From Micromonospora luteifusca (GTDB taxonomy: Bacteria; Actinomycetota; Actinomycetes; Mycobacteriales; Micromonosporaceae), in contig NZ_JAFBBP010000001.1 of the NCBI RefSeq assembly GCF_016907275.1, positions 5,012,001 to 5,076,000 on the forward strand: a stretch of 64,000 nucleotides of DNA, read 5' to 3'. Below the pieces are notes generated by a model that worked only from the letters and a program-made list of their open reading frames with translations, searched no databases and was not told the origin of the DNA. Both the position numbers and the translations under genes were made by a program. This document shows, piece by piece, positions 23,968 through 32,797 of this stretch; position 1 is the first letter of the stretch, and each line of letters begins with the position of its first letter.

Positions 23968-24435
23968 TCAGCCGCGTCGGCTCGCCCACACCGGGCTGTC
24001 CACGTAGTGGTTGTCGTAGCGGTCCTGGGTTTCGCCAACCTCCTGCCAGGTGGCTTCGCCCCGGTGCACCCTGTCGAGCAGTCGGTAGTAGTCGAACCGG
24101 GGCTTGCCGGGGGTGATCACGACGAGGAAGTCGGCGTCCTGGCCGTCGGCGGGGGCGAAAGCGTGCGGGGTGTTCGGCGGGACGAAGAGCGTGTCTCCCT
24201 TGTGCAGGGTGTGCAGCTCCTCCCCGACGAGCATCTCGAGGGCGCCGTCGAGTACGAAGAACAGCTCGCCGGAGCGGGTGTGCAGGTGTGGCGGCGCGCC
24301 ATCGGTGCCGTGCTTGAGCAGGGTGCGGTTGCTGGTCAGGGCGCCGCCGGTGTGCTCGGGGTCGAGTAGCAGCGTGATCACGCTGGCCGGGTCGCTGTCG
24401 AGAACCTCGGCCTGGGCTGCGCGTACCAGTGTCAT
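23968..24435 (-). CDS. Cupin domain protein
   Basis: The 155-residue protein has one cupin barrel: motif 1 PPHLHTRSGELFFVLDGALEM (PHxH...E) and motif 2 GDTLFVPPNTPHAF, giving a His/His/Glu/His metal site. It is a small cytoplasmic metal-binding enzyme or sensor of unknown substrate. The ATG follows AGGAG with 7-base spacing. It is divergent from an Rrf2 regulator with a clear inverted repeat between them, so regulation by that protein is likely. Confidence 0.88.
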   Translation of the reverse strand: MTLVRAAQAEVLDSDPASVITLLLDPEHTGGALTSNRTLLKHGTDGAPPHLHTRSGELFFVLDGALEMLVGEELHTLHKGDTLFVPPNTPHAFAPADGQDADFLVVITPGKPRFDYYRLLDRVHRGEATWQEVGETQDRYDNHYVDSPVWASRRG

Positions 24436-24521
24436 TGTCGGCTCCTTCGTCGTTCGGGGATTCCTAGACAATAAGTGTCCAGAATCCGCCGCGCTAGTGA
24501 TCATGGCAGGTGTCACAAACT

Positions 24522-24540
24522 CTGGACATGTAAAGTCCAG
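24522..24540. promoter_or_regulatory. Inverted repeat CTGGAC-N7-GTCCAG, candidate Rrf2 operator
   Basis: Perfect 6-base arms lie only 4 bases before the Rrf2 ATG. A further half site, GTGTCCAG, occurs at 24475-24482 nearer the cupin gene. The arrangement suits co-regulation of both divergent genes. Confidence 0.65.
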
Positions 24541-24544
24541 GATT

Positions 24545-25021
24545 ATGCGGATGAGCCAGGGCGTCGAATGGGCCCTCCACACGTGCCTCAACCTGAGCTG
24601 GCTGGACACCCCGGTGCCGACCAGCACTCTCGCGGCGTTCTACGAGCTACCGCCGGCCTATCTGAACAAGCAGCTTCAGGCCCTGGTCCGGGCCGGGATC
24701 CTGACGTCGACCTCCGGACCGCGCGGCGGCTTTCGGCTGGCCCGGGCCCCAGGGGCGGTCTCCTTGCTGGACATCGTGACCGCGATCGAGGGCCCGGAGG
24801 AACTGTTCCAGTGCGACCAGATCCTCAGCAAGGGGCCGGGGGAGCACATGGGCGTCGACTATCGACAGTCCTGTGCGTTCGCCCAGGCCATGCGAGGGGC
24901 CGACCTCGCCTGGCGGCGGGAACTGGCCGGCAAGACCGTCGCCGACGTACGGGCCGACGTCGAGCACCGGCACCCGGAGGCCCCGGCCGACACCCGGGCC
25001 AGGATCGTGGAGCTGCGCTGA
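24545..25021 (+). CDS. Rrf2 family transcriptional regulator
   Basis: The 158-residue regulator has an Rrf2 winged helix: MRMSQGVEWALHTCLNL, PTSTLAAFYELPPAYLNKQLQALVRAGIL and GPRGGFRLAR. The C-terminal part has two Cys (LFQCDQILS and YRQSCAFAQ), fewer than the three that bind an Fe-S cluster in NsrR/IscR, so cluster binding is doubtful. The divergent cupin gene is the likely target. A second ATG at 24551 is possible. Confidence 0.88.
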   Translation: MRMSQGVEWALHTCLNLSWLDTPVPTSTLAAFYELPPAYLNKQLQALVRAGILTSTSGPRGGFRLARAPGAVSLLDIVTAIEGPEELFQCDQILSKGPGEHMGVDYRQSCAFAQAMRGADLAWRRELAGKTVADVRADVEHRHPEAPADTRARIVELR

Positions 25022-25035
25022 CGTCGGGGAGCCGG

Positions 25036-25689
25036 TCAGGCTAGCCGGGCGTCGTGCGCGAGCAGGGCGATCTGGGTGCGGTTGTCGAGATCCAGCTTGG
25101 TCAGGATGTGCGAGACGTGAGCTTTCACCGTGGTGATGCTCATCAGCAGTTCGGTGGCGATCTCGGCGTTGGCGCGTCCCTGCGCGATGGCCAGCACGAC
25201 GTCGCGTTCCCGGGGTGTGAGCAGGGCCAGCCGGTTGCGCGCCTGCTCGTAGGACTCGGCCCCGGACGCCACCCGCTGCATGAGGCGGCGCGTCACGCCC
25301 GGCGACAGCATCGGTTGGCCGGCCGCGACGGCGCGGACCGCCTGGCTGATCCGCTCCGGCGGGGTGTCCTTGAGCAGGAAGCCGCTGGCGCCGGCCCGCA
25401 GGGCCCGCACCACGTGCTCGTCGGTGTCGAACGTGGTGAGCACGATGATCTCGGGTGGGCGGTGGCGGCGGCGTAGACGCTCGGTGGCGGTGATGCCGTT
25501 GACGCCCGGCATCCGGATATCCATCAGCACCACGTCGGGCATGTGTCGATCCACCGCGGTGATCGCCGCACCACCGTCGGCGGCCTCGCCCACGACGACG
25601 ATCCCGTCGGCGCCGTCGAGCATCATCGTCAGCATTCCCCGTACGAGGGGGTCGTCGTCGACGATGACGACCCGGATCGGGCCCGTCAC
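25036..25689 (-). CDS. LuxR/NarL-type response regulator
   Basis: A 217-residue regulator: receiver domain with VVIVDDDPLVRGML and phospho-Asp in VVLMDIRMPGVNG (about 54), then LuxR helix-turn-helix LTPRERDVVLAIAQGRANAEIA. The GTG at 25689 overlaps the kinase stop (GTGA), a stronger choice than the GTG three codons earlier. It pairs with the kinase gene upstream. Confidence 0.92.
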   Translation of the reverse strand: MTGPIRVVIVDDDPLVRGMLTMMLDGADGIVVVGEAADGGAAITAVDRHMPDVVLMDIRMPGVNGITATERLRRRHRPPEIIVLTTFDTDEHVVRALRAGASGFLLKDTPPERISQAVRAVAAGQPMLSPGVTRRLMQRVASGAESYEQARNRLALLTPRERDVVLAIAQGRANAEIATELLMSITTVKAHVSHILTKLDLDNRTQIALLAHDARLA

Positions 25690-26846
25690 GTCGGCCACGG
25701 CAGCCAGGCGGAGAGGTGGAACCGACCCGAGGCGTCGACGTGGTGGGTGACGCGACCGCCGGCGAGCGCGGCCCGTTCGGCGAGACCGATCAGGCCGGCG
25801 CCGCCGTCCCCGGTGGCACCGCTGTCGGACGTGGTCGGGTTGCTTACCGCGATGCTCAGGCCGGAGCCGGGCGTGCCGCCGAGAGCGAGCCGGACCGGCT
25901 GCCCGGCGGCGTGCTTGCGGGCGTTGGTCAGCGCCTCCTGTGCGATCCGGTAGGCGGTGCGGCCGACCGTCGGGGGAACCTCGACCGGCGGGCCGAGCGG
26001 GTCGTCGACCTCGATCTGCTGGCCTGCGGCCCGAGCCTCCTCGATCAGGCGCGGCAGGTCGGCGAGGGTCTGCCCGGGTGGTGCGTCCGCTGACGACTCG
26101 GCGTCGTCGCTGCGCAGCAGCGTGATGACCTCGCGCAGTTCGTCGAGGGCGTGGTGTGCGCTGGCCCGGATCACCCCGGCGGCGGCGCTGAGCCGCTCGG
26201 GTGGCGCGTCCGGCCGGTACTCCATCGCGCCGGCGGCCGCCGCCAGCAGCGACAGCCGGTGCGCCAGCACGTCGTGCATCTCCCGCGCGATCCGGCCGCG
26301 CTCGGCCGCCCGCGCCTCCATGACCCGCCGTTCCTGCTCCTGCTCGGCCCGCCAGGCCCGGTCCCGCAGTGCCGCCAGCAGGGCGTGTCGGGCCTGCGCC
26401 CAGGTGCCCCAGCCCAGTAGGGCGGCGTACGCGGCCGTCATCAGCGCCAGCCGCCACCCATACGGCAGGCTGGGCACCGGCCGCCAGAGTGCCTGCACGG
26501 CCTCGCCTGCCACGCCGACCGCCGCCAACGTCGCAGCCTGCCGGAATGGCCGGTTGCGGGCGGTGAACAGCACCGCGAAGCTCGCCACCGGGGTGGCCAC
26601 CGGCGACAGCGCGACCAGCAGACTGGCCAGCACGCCACCGACCTCCGGGCGGCGGGCAACCACCGGGACGAGGGTGAGGGCGGCTACCGCCAGCGCGACG
26701 TCGGCGCGGATCAGAACTGTGGAACTGGAGCGGGTGGCAGACCACAGCACGGTCGCGACGAGGACACCGATCGCCGCGGTCGAGACGCCCACCGGGACGG
26801 CACGCCACGCCCGCGGCGGGCCCACATCACACGTCGCCGGCTCCAC
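25686..26846 (-). CDS. Membrane sensor histidine kinase (HisKA_3)
   Basis: The 386-residue kinase has about five N-terminal membrane segments (10-150) with little extracellular sequence, a coiled linker (RAWRAEQEQERRVMEARAAE), the phospho-His motif RIAREMHDVLAHRLSLLAAAAG (about 186-207) and an ATPase domain with EALTNARKHAAGQP and GDGGAGLIGLAERAALAGG. This is the typical DesK/NarX-like actinobacterial architecture. It is co-transcribed with the response regulator; the signal is unknown. Confidence 0.9.
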   Translation of the reverse strand: MEPATCDVGPPRAWRAVPVGVSTAAIGVLVATVLWSATRSSSTVLIRADVALAVAALTLVPVVARRPEVGGVLASLLVALSPVATPVASFAVLFTARNRPFRQAATLAAVGVAGEAVQALWRPVPSLPYGWRLALMTAAYAALLGWGTWAQARHALLAALRDRAWRAEQEQERRVMEARAAERGRIAREMHDVLAHRLSLLAAAAGAMEYRPDAPPERLSAAAGVIRASAHHALDELREVITLLRSDDAESSADAPPGQTLADLPRLIEEARAAGQQIEVDDPLGPPVEVPPTVGRTAYRIAQEALTNARKHAAGQPVRLALGGTPGSGLSIAVSNPTTSDSGATGDGGAGLIGLAERAALAGGRVTHHVDASGRFHLSAWLPWPT

Positions 26847-26977
26847 CAGCGCAGGCTACTGCGCTGGTGGCGGGCCGGGCCACCTCCTTTGGTAGTACCC
26901 GCTGCTGCCAACGGGTGTACCCGCCGTGGCGTCTGGACCGACGTGCCGGGCCCGGCCCGGCCCGGAGACTTCGGGGC

Positions 26978-27379
26978 ATGACGAACAACCTTTCCCCGCG
27001 TCGAGCCGCGGTGGCGGCCGGTGCGATCCTGGTGGCGGCGGCCGAGTTCGCGATCGTGCACTCGGTGGCCGGCGTCGACCTGGCGGCCACCTCCGGAAAC
27101 TCGACCCGGCAGATCACGGTGGCCGCGGTCGTCGTGGCCGCCGCGGTCGCGGTACTGGCCGGCTGGGCGTTGCTCGCGCTGCTGGAACGTCTGACCAACC
27201 GGGCCCGCGTGTGGTGGACCTCGATCGCGGTCGCGGTCCTGCTGCTGTCGCTCCTGGTCGGGCCACCGGGCGGCGTCGGCGGGGGAGCGAAGGCCACTCT
27301 CGCGCTGCTACACCTGAGCGTCGGCGCCGTCCTCATCCTCGGCCTGCCCCGGCCGCGCCGGGAAGGGCTGAACCGATGA
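26978..27379 (+). CDS. DUF6069-type four-helix membrane protein
   Basis: A 133-residue protein with four membrane helices (about 9-28, 45-67, 78-98, 108-126) and the conserved-looking segment TSIAVAVLLLSLLVGP. It resembles the DUF6069 family of actinobacterial membrane proteins, without known function. The stop overlaps the next start (ATGA), so it is coupled to the gene at 27376. It is divergent from the histidine kinase. Confidence 0.7.
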   Translation: MTNNLSPRRAAVAAGAILVAAAEFAIVHSVAGVDLAATSGNSTRQITVAAVVVAAAVAVLAGWALLALLERLTNRARVWWTSIAVAVLLLSLLVGPPGGVGGGAKATLALLHLSVGAVLILGLPRPRREGLNR

Positions 27380-27849
27380 CCGCGCTGACCGTACGCAAGC
27401 AGGACGGGGCCTTCGTCCTCGACTCCGGTGCCGGGCGTCGCGCCTCGCTGCGTACCGGCTGGACCTGGCGGTACGGCGAGATCCGCACCGGCGCGGGCCT
27501 CTGGACGGTCGCGCCGACCGATCGCCGACGCCTCGGGGCCACCGCCCAGACCGAGCACGGCGTGGCGGTGCGGCTCGACCCGCTCCGGTCGCACGTGCCG
27601 GGGCCCGGCGGCGTGGCGCGCTGGGTGCCCGGTCGGTGCGGTGGTGAAGTGGTACGCGACGGGCACCGGATCGAGGTGCGCCTCCCCGGACGGCCCGGCG
27701 GGCCGATCCGCGTCGACGTCACCGGCGACTGGGCCGAGGTGGAGTTGGTGACGCTGACGGCCTGCTTCGCACTGATGAGTCGCCGACGACGGCGCACCCT
27801 GACCACCATGGCGATCGTCGGCACCGTCTCGCACGGCCCCACAGGTTGA
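27376..27849 (+). CDS. Hypothetical protein
   Basis: A 157-residue, Arg- and Gly-rich beta-type protein (WRYGEIRTGAGLWTV, HRIEVRLPGRPGGPIRVDV) ending in a short helical segment. No family recognised. Overlap with the DUF6069 gene indicates a two-gene operon. Confidence 0.6.
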   Translation: MTALTVRKQDGAFVLDSGAGRRASLRTGWTWRYGEIRTGAGLWTVAPTDRRRLGATAQTEHGVAVRLDPLRSHVPGPGGVARWVPGRCGGEVVRDGHRIEVRLPGRPGGPIRVDVTGDWAEVELVTLTACFALMSRRRRRTLTTMAIVGTVSHGPTG

Positions 27850-27906
27850 CGCGAGCACCAGTTGGCATGGCGCGAACAAGCGCCGTCCGGGATAGCCTTG
27901 CCGCAT

Positions 27907-28194
27907 ATGGCTACCTTTCGCAGTGCCTCAGTGCTTCTTTCCTCCGACGGCACCAGGACCCCGGGTACGGCCGCGCTCTTCGCCGAGCCAGCCCGCAGGG
28001 GTGGGATCCCACCGTGGGCAGGTGACTTCCGACCCGCCAACAGCGCCGGCAACGGCCCCAAGAACGCGGTCGGGAAGACCTTCACTCTGGAGTTGCCCGA
28101 CGGCAGCACCGGCAGGGTCGTGGTCCAGAGCCTCAAGAGCGGGAAGGGCGGCGTCGTGCTGGCGTTGATGGGCGAGGACGCGCCCCCCTTCTGA
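27907..28194 (+). CDS. Small hypothetical protein
   Basis: A 95-residue soluble protein: MATFRSASVLLSSDGTRTPG, a polar middle, then KTFTLELPDGSTGRVVVQSLKSGKGG, which looks like a small beta barrel. No family or function known to me. The start is a single ATG with weak upstream signals. Confidence 0.55.
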   Translation: MATFRSASVLLSSDGTRTPGTAALFAEPARRGGIPPWAGDFRPANSAGNGPKNAVGKTFTLELPDGSTGRVVVQSLKSGKGGVVLALMGEDAPPF

Positions 28195-28269
28195 TCGTCG
28201 CCGACGCCATCGGCCGGTACGCGACCCTGCCGATGTCAATGCGCTCGGGCCCGCCGACAGGGCCACCGG

Positions 28270-28710
28270 TCAGCGACGGCCGGTGGCCAGGGCGACGAGA
28301 AACTGGCCGCCGCCTGCGTCGACGCTTGCGGTGACCGGCAGCCCGGGCACCAGCCGGGAGAACCGGTCCACCAACCAGTCCGCGGCCTGCTGGGCGTCCT
28401 TCCTGCTCGGGCAGCGGGCCACCAACTCGCGGCCACCCTTGCGTTCGAGTCGCTCGGCGACGGTGATCAGCGGCGCGGGCTCCACCACGTGCAGATGGTC
28501 CGGCCAGGCGATGACCACCTTGACCGCGCCTTTGCGGGTGTTACAGGCACGGTGCGCGAGTCGCTCGGTGACCTTGGCCTTCTTGTCGGCGGTGCGGCTG
28601 TCGACGCTGGGGCCACGCGGGTCGTTCACCGACATGTCGGCGTCGACCGGCTCGTCGCACACCCAGCATCGCCAACTGTCACGCCTCGCGACGTCATCGA
28701 GGAGACTCAT
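28270..28710 (-). CDS. Zinc-binding, HNH-like hypothetical protein
   Basis: The 146-residue protein begins with RDSWRCWVCDEPVD, followed by RLAHRACNTRKGAV: a CxxC plus HxxC pattern like an HNH endonuclease zinc core, but without the clear catalytic HN/HH pair. The C-terminal half (ARCPSRKDAQQAADWLVDRF) is a separate small alpha/beta unit. It may be a degenerate HNH fold used for structure, not cutting. Confidence 0.6.
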   Translation of the reverse strand: MSLLDDVARRDSWRCWVCDEPVDADMSVNDPRGPSVDSRTADKKAKVTERLAHRACNTRKGAVKVVIAWPDHLHVVEPAPLITVAERLERKGGRELVARCPSRKDAQQAADWLVDRFSRLVPGLPVTASVDAGGGQFLVALATGRR

Positions 28711-28759
28711 CCGAGCAAACTAGCCTGTCGGCCCGTCGTCCGGGTCCGGTGGCTCCTCG

Positions 28760-29512
28760 TCAAACGGTCGCCGCTTCGCCCGGCCGCAGGTCGACGAGCA
28801 CGTCCGTCAGGCCCGCCTCCGCGAAGGCGCGGACGACGTCGTCAGCACCTTCGGTGTAGTGCCCCCAACCGTCCTGGTGCACCGGGACCACCGCGCGGAC
28901 GCCGAGCAGGGCCGCCGCTCGTGCCGCCAGCTCCGCCGTCAGGGTGAGGAAACCGTCGCCGCGAACCGCGATGTAGGCGGCGCCGAGGTTGAGGATCGCG
29001 ATCTCGATCGCCGGAAACTGTTCCGCGACGACCGCCACGACATCCACCGAGGCGTTGTCACCGCTGACGTACACGGTCGGCCAGCCGCTCGCCTCCAGCA
29101 CGAATCCGATGACCGGGCCGTTGACCACGCCGATCTCCGGTGTGCCGTGCAGCGCCGGAACCGCCGTGACGCGGATGCCACCGACTTCGGTGTGCTCGAA
29201 CGGTCGCAGGCCGATGGCGCCGGGACCGAGTTTCGGGGCTCCCGCCGCGGTGGTGAGCACGCGTGGGGCCCGGCGCGCGTACTCGCGCCCGGAGATGTCG
29301 AGGTTGTCGATGTGGTGCTCGTGCGACACGAGCACCACATCGACCTGGTCGAGGTCCTCGGGGGTGTGCGGGCCGGTCAGTTTGGTCGCGGTGACCGGAC
29401 CGCTCTGGTACGTCCGTGGTTCGTCGAAGGTCGGGTCCAGCACGACGCGCGAGCCCGCGTAGTCCAGGGCGGCCGTCGGTCCACCGATGACGCGTACGGT
29501 CGGCTTGTTCAT
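28760..29512 (-). CDS. MBL-fold metallo-hydrolase
   Basis: The 250-residue cytoplasmic enzyme has the metallo-beta-lactamase motif HEHHID (64-69), a later His in ALHGTPEIG (about 124), the Asp in VYVSGDNASVD (about 154) and His in VPVHQDGWGHY (about 220). It resembles UlaG-like and other small-molecule hydrolases of the family. The substrate is unknown. Confidence 0.87.
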   Translation of the reverse strand: MNKPTVRVIGGPTAALDYAGSRVVLDPTFDEPRTYQSGPVTATKLTGPHTPEDLDQVDVVLVSHEHHIDNLDISGREYARRAPRVLTTAAGAPKLGPGAIGLRPFEHTEVGGIRVTAVPALHGTPEIGVVNGPVIGFVLEASGWPTVYVSGDNASVDVVAVVAEQFPAIEIAILNLGAAYIAVRGDGFLTLTAELAARAAALLGVRAVVPVHQDGWGHYTEGADDVVRAFAEAGLTDVLVDLRPGEAATV

Positions 29513-29592
29513 GTTTTTCTCCCAGGTTCCTGCGGCGCTCGCAGGTGTCGGCGTGATCGTTCCGCCGCCTTGCCGGTGGTCGTGCGGCTCTG

Positions 29593-30072
29593 TCACCGCA
29601 GCGGTAGGTCGGTCTGGTCCCCCGAGGGCCTCGGGCCGTGGAAGCGACGCTGATCCGCGGTGATGGGGACGTCGTTGATGCTGGCTTCGCGGCGGCTCAT
29701 GAAGCCGTGATCGTCGAACTCCCACTGTTCGTTGCCGTAGCTTCGCCACCACTGGCCGGTGGCGTCGTGCCACTCGTACTGGAACCGGACGGCGATGCGG
29801 TTCTGGTGGAACGCCCACAGCTGTTTACGCAGGACGTAGTCGAGTTCGTGCTCCCACTTGTCGGTCAGGAACGCTTCTATCTCGGCGCGGCCGGTCAGGA
29901 AGGTGGATCGATTGCGCCAGATGCTGTCGGGCGTGTAGGCGGCGGCGACGCGCTGGGGATCGCGGCTGTTCCAGGCGTCTTCGGCGGCCTGGACCTTGAC
30001 CCGAGCGGTTTCGGCGGTGAATGGGGGCACCGGGTGTCGCATCGGTGCGCTGTCGTTGGCGTCAGTGCTCAT
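29593..30072 (-). CDS. NTF2-like protein (DUF1348/SnoaL-type)
   Basis: The 159-residue protein has the NTF2 cone fold: [25 protein letters not shown], then [19 protein letters not shown] and [15 protein letters not shown]1348 members are small, often orphan proteins, suspected enzymes or ligand binders. The gene overlaps the end of the PNPOx-like gene by 11 bases, so the two are co-translated. Confidence 0.85.
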   Translation of the reverse strand: MSTDANDSAPMRHPVPPFTAETARVKVQAAEDAWNSRDPQRVAAAYTPDSIWRNRSTFLTGRAEIEAFLTDKWEHELDYVLRKQLWAFHQNRIAVRFQYEWHDATGQWWRSYGNEQWEFDDHGFMSRREASINDVPITADQRRFHGPRPSGDQTDLPLR

Positions 30073-30739
30073 GGCTGTCCCTGTCTCGGCTCTGGGCGGG
30101 GAGGGTTCGACCGTGCAGTTGCGCGCGTAGGGCGCGGTTGTCCGCGCGAAGGCGGGCGAGTTCGTCGCGCATCGGCGCGAGCGCGTCGGACAGTTCCGCT
30201 TCGCTGAAGCGTGGCGTGATGTGTTGGGGGCAGTTCCAGTCGTAGCCGTGCACATCTACAGTGATCAACCGCTCGACCTTGCCCCGCTGCCCGGGCACGC
30301 CAAGCCCGTCCACCGGGCCGTCGGCTTCGCGTACGTCGGTGACGCGGGCCGTGCCGATGATTTTGAGGCGGCGTTGGTGGGCGTAGTCCATGAGTAGTAG
30401 TGATACCTGCGGCGAGGCGCCGAGGTTGCCGACCGACAGATATTGCCGGTTGCCGCGCAGGTCGGTCCAGGCGAGGACGCTGTGCCCGTCGACCGGGTCG
30501 AGCAGTTGCAGGAAGCCGGGCGGGCCACCGCGATGCTGCAGGTACGGCCAGCCGTTTTCGCCGACCGTGGCGAGGTAGAAGCTGTCACGTTCGGCGATGA
30601 AGGCGGCCTCATCGGTGCCGAGCATCGCGTCGGTGTCCCAGCCGGCGACCATGCGCTGGATGGCGGGCCGGCTGCCGTAGCGCTGTTGAGCGGCGGCCAC
30701 CGACGGAGTGGTCAGTTCTTGCAGGTAGCGATGTGGCAT
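30062..30739 (-). CDS. Pyridoxamine-phosphate oxidase-like flavin-binding protein
   Basis: The 225-residue protein has a split-barrel flavin fold: [28 protein letters not shown] (about 47-74), then [10 protein letters not shown] and [20 protein letters not shown]. The C-terminal extension (residues 180-225, helical, with [19 protein letters not shown]) is a coiled coil, not part of the usual enzyme. It is the first gene of a two-gene unit with the NTF2-like gene, divergent from the CGNR regulator, which may control it. Confidence 0.85.
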   Translation of the reverse strand: MPHRYLQELTTPSVAAAQQRYGSRPAIQRMVAGWDTDAMLGTDEAAFIAERDSFYLATVGENGWPYLQHRGGPPGFLQLLDPVDGHSVLAWTDLRGNRQYLSVGNLGASPQVSLLLMDYAHQRRLKIIGTARVTDVREADGPVDGLGVPGQRGKVERLITVDVHGYDWNCPQHITPRFSEAELSDALAPMRDELARLRADNRALRAQLHGRTLPAQSRDRDSHEH

Positions 30740-30941
30740 GACGCACGTCTCCCAGGGTGAGGGTCGGAGCGGGCGGCGACGGCTGCTTGCCCGGGAGTCA
30801 GCCGGACGGGTCCGGGCAGGGCTTGGCTGAGGAGATCGCGGTCGTGCCGAGACTCTAACCACCTTGAAGCATTTTGCCGGTGAGAAGACTACGAGGCTTT
30901 ACCTAACCTGTCAAACAGTTAACGGTGGTAAGGTTGCGCAC

Positions 30942-31469
30942 ATGACGCGGCGACCGCTGGTGGGCGAACCTCTCGCACTGGACCTGGTCAACACCCAGTG
31001 GGTCGAGCGGGGCCGCATGGTCGACCTGTTCGACGAAGCCGACGGACTCCGGGGTTGGCTTGCCGAGCACGGGCTCGCGGGCGATCCCGCATCGGTGGAG
31101 GTTCCGTTGCGCCAAGCGCGGTCGGCGTTGCGAGGTGTCCTCGAACAGCCCGGCGAGGAAGCCGAGCGGGGGATCAACGCGATCCTGGCCCGCGGTGTCT
31201 CGCGCTACACGCTTCGCCAGTCGGCGGTGCACGAGCACCATGACGTCGACCCGGACTGGCTCCTCTCCTGGCGGGTGGTCATCAACTACCTGGACCTGCT
31301 GCGCCAGCAACCCGCCCGCATCCGACGGTGCGGCAACCCGTCCTGCGTCCTGTACTTCTACGACACGTCGCGCAACGGCACCCGGCGTTGGTGTTCCATG
31401 GACGGCTGCGGCGGTCGTGCCAAGGCCGCTCGCCACTACCAGCGCCACCGCCCCACCCCCACCGCGTAG
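30942..31469 (+). CDS. CGNR zinc-finger regulator (ABATE domain)
   Basis: The 175-residue protein has an N-terminal ABATE domain (GEPLALDLVNTQWVERGR) and a C-terminal zinc-finger domain RRCGNPSCVLYFYDTSRNGTRRWCSM...CGGR. The naming CGNR motif is CGGR here. These proteins are predicted transcription regulators of stress-related genes. It is divergent from the PNPOx/NTF2 pair; TAACCTGT...ACAGTTA half-palindromic sequence lies in the spacer just before its start. Confidence 0.85.
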   Translation: MTRRPLVGEPLALDLVNTQWVERGRMVDLFDEADGLRGWLAEHGLAGDPASVEVPLRQARSALRGVLEQPGEEAERGINAILARGVSRYTLRQSAVHEHHDVDPDWLLSWRVVINYLDLLRQQPARIRRCGNPSCVLYFYDTSRNGTRRWCSMDGCGGRAKAARHYQRHRPTPTA

Positions 31470-31576
31470 AGCAAGCGTCACAAGCGGTGGACCACTGCCG
31501 TCGGGTCGACGAGTCCAATACCCGCGACTTGCCGAATTCCGCCGCCTGCCGCCCGCCGGATGGCAGGGTGACGTCC

Positions 31577-31969
31577 ATGAACAGGGAGCACGTCGCGGGT
31601 TGGCTTGCCGCCTACGAGCGCATCTGGCGGACCCCTGGCACGGACGCGCTGGTCACGATCTTCACCGAGGACGCTCGTTACCAGCAGGGGCCGTACTGGA
31701 CGCCGGTCGTCGGCCTGCCGGCCATCGCCCGGATGTGGGAGAAGCAACGCAAAGGCCCCGACGAGGTGTTCCAGATGACCGGGGAGATCGTCGCAATCGA
31801 CGGCGACACCGCGGTGTCGCGTCAGGAGGTCCGCTACGGCGACCCGGTCGACCAGGAGTACCGCGACCTGTGGATCATGCGATTCGCCGAGGATGGACGC
31901 TGTCGGTCCTTCGAGGAGTGGCCGTTCTGGCCGGGACAGCAGCCGGCCAACCCTCCGGGCGAGTCGTGA
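31577..31969 (+). CDS. SnoaL-like/NTF2 fold protein
   Basis: A 130-residue protein of the NTF2-like superfamily: VAGWLAAYERIWRTPGTDALVTIFTEDARY, VGLPAIARMWEKQ, VSRQEVRYGDP and a final WPFWPGQ. It may be a ligand-binding protein or isomerase-like enzyme; function unknown. Confidence 0.75.
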   Translation: MNREHVAGWLAAYERIWRTPGTDALVTIFTEDARYQQGPYWTPVVGLPAIARMWEKQRKGPDEVFQMTGEIVAIDGDTAVSRQEVRYGDPVDQEYRDLWIMRFAEDGRCRSFEEWPFWPGQQPANPPGES

Positions 31970-32109
31970 CCCGAGGACCTCGGCCCTCCGAGGCCGGGAT
32001 CACCGTCGCTGACGCTCTGGTCGACGCGGCGCCCCGCTCGCACATGTCACACCCACCGGGCTGGTGCGCACGGAACGTCCGCGGCAACGGGACGCGATAG
32101 CCTGCCGTC

Positions 32110-32715
32110 GTGGCGAGTGCGGAACTGGATGAGTTGGTCGTCGCGGATGCCGAGGCGCTGCGCGCGTGGTTGTCGGCCAACCACGCGGCATCGCCCGGTA
32201 TCTGGCTCGCCCTGACCAAGAAGGGCGGCACAGTCACGACCCTGACCTGGCAGCAGGCGGTCGACGAGGCCCTGTGTTTCGGGTGGATCGACGGGCAGGC
32301 CCGTAAGCGGGATCAGGAGAGCTCCTGGATCCGGTTCACCCCTCGCCGACCCCGCAGCTCCTGGTCACAACGCAACGTCGCCCACGTGGCCCGGCTGGAG
32401 GCGCAGGGGCTGATGCTTCCGCCGGGGCGCCTCGCGGTAGAAGCCGCGAAGGCGGACGGGCGGTGGGCGGCCGCCTACGCCCCGTCGTCGGAGGCCGAGG
32501 TACCGGCCGATCTCCTCGCCGCCATCGCCGCCGATCCCGCCGCCCAGGCCATGTTCGACGTCCTCACCAAGACCAACCAGTTCGCGCTCATCCATCGCCT
32601 CAATGCCGTCAAGCGGGCGCAGACCCGCGAGCGGAAGATCGGCGAGTTCGTCGCCATGCTGGCCCGTCACGAGACGCTCTACCCACAGAAGGCCAAGCCT
32701 CAGCACTCCCCGTAG
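32110..32715 (+). CDS. YdeI/OmpD-associated family protein
   Basis: The 201-residue protein has the YdeI-family core: WLALTKKGGTVTTLTWQQAVDEALCFGWIDGQ (about 37-68), WIRFTPRRPRSSWSQRN and a basic C-terminal end. Family members are linked to stress or antimicrobial-peptide resistance in other bacteria. GTG start. Confidence 0.87.
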   Translation: MASAELDELVVADAEALRAWLSANHAASPGIWLALTKKGGTVTTLTWQQAVDEALCFGWIDGQARKRDQESSWIRFTPRRPRSSWSQRNVAHVARLEAQGLMLPPGRLAVEAAKADGRWAAAYAPSSEAEVPADLLAAIAADPAAQAMFDVLTKTNQFALIHRLNAVKRAQTRERKIGEFVAMLARHETLYPQKAKPQHSP

Positions 32716-32797
32716 GAGTCAGGGATGCCGCCGACGTGGCCGATGCGATCGACGGCATCCGGACCGCGCTCGAATCCGGCGGACCAAGCTGGAGAAG

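Noticed and set aside
25698..26808. Response regulator fused to a 370-residue N-terminal domain
   Set aside because: The extra part is an out-of-frame reading of the histidine kinase gene; the GTG at 25689 overlaps the kinase stop, giving a normal two-gene pair.
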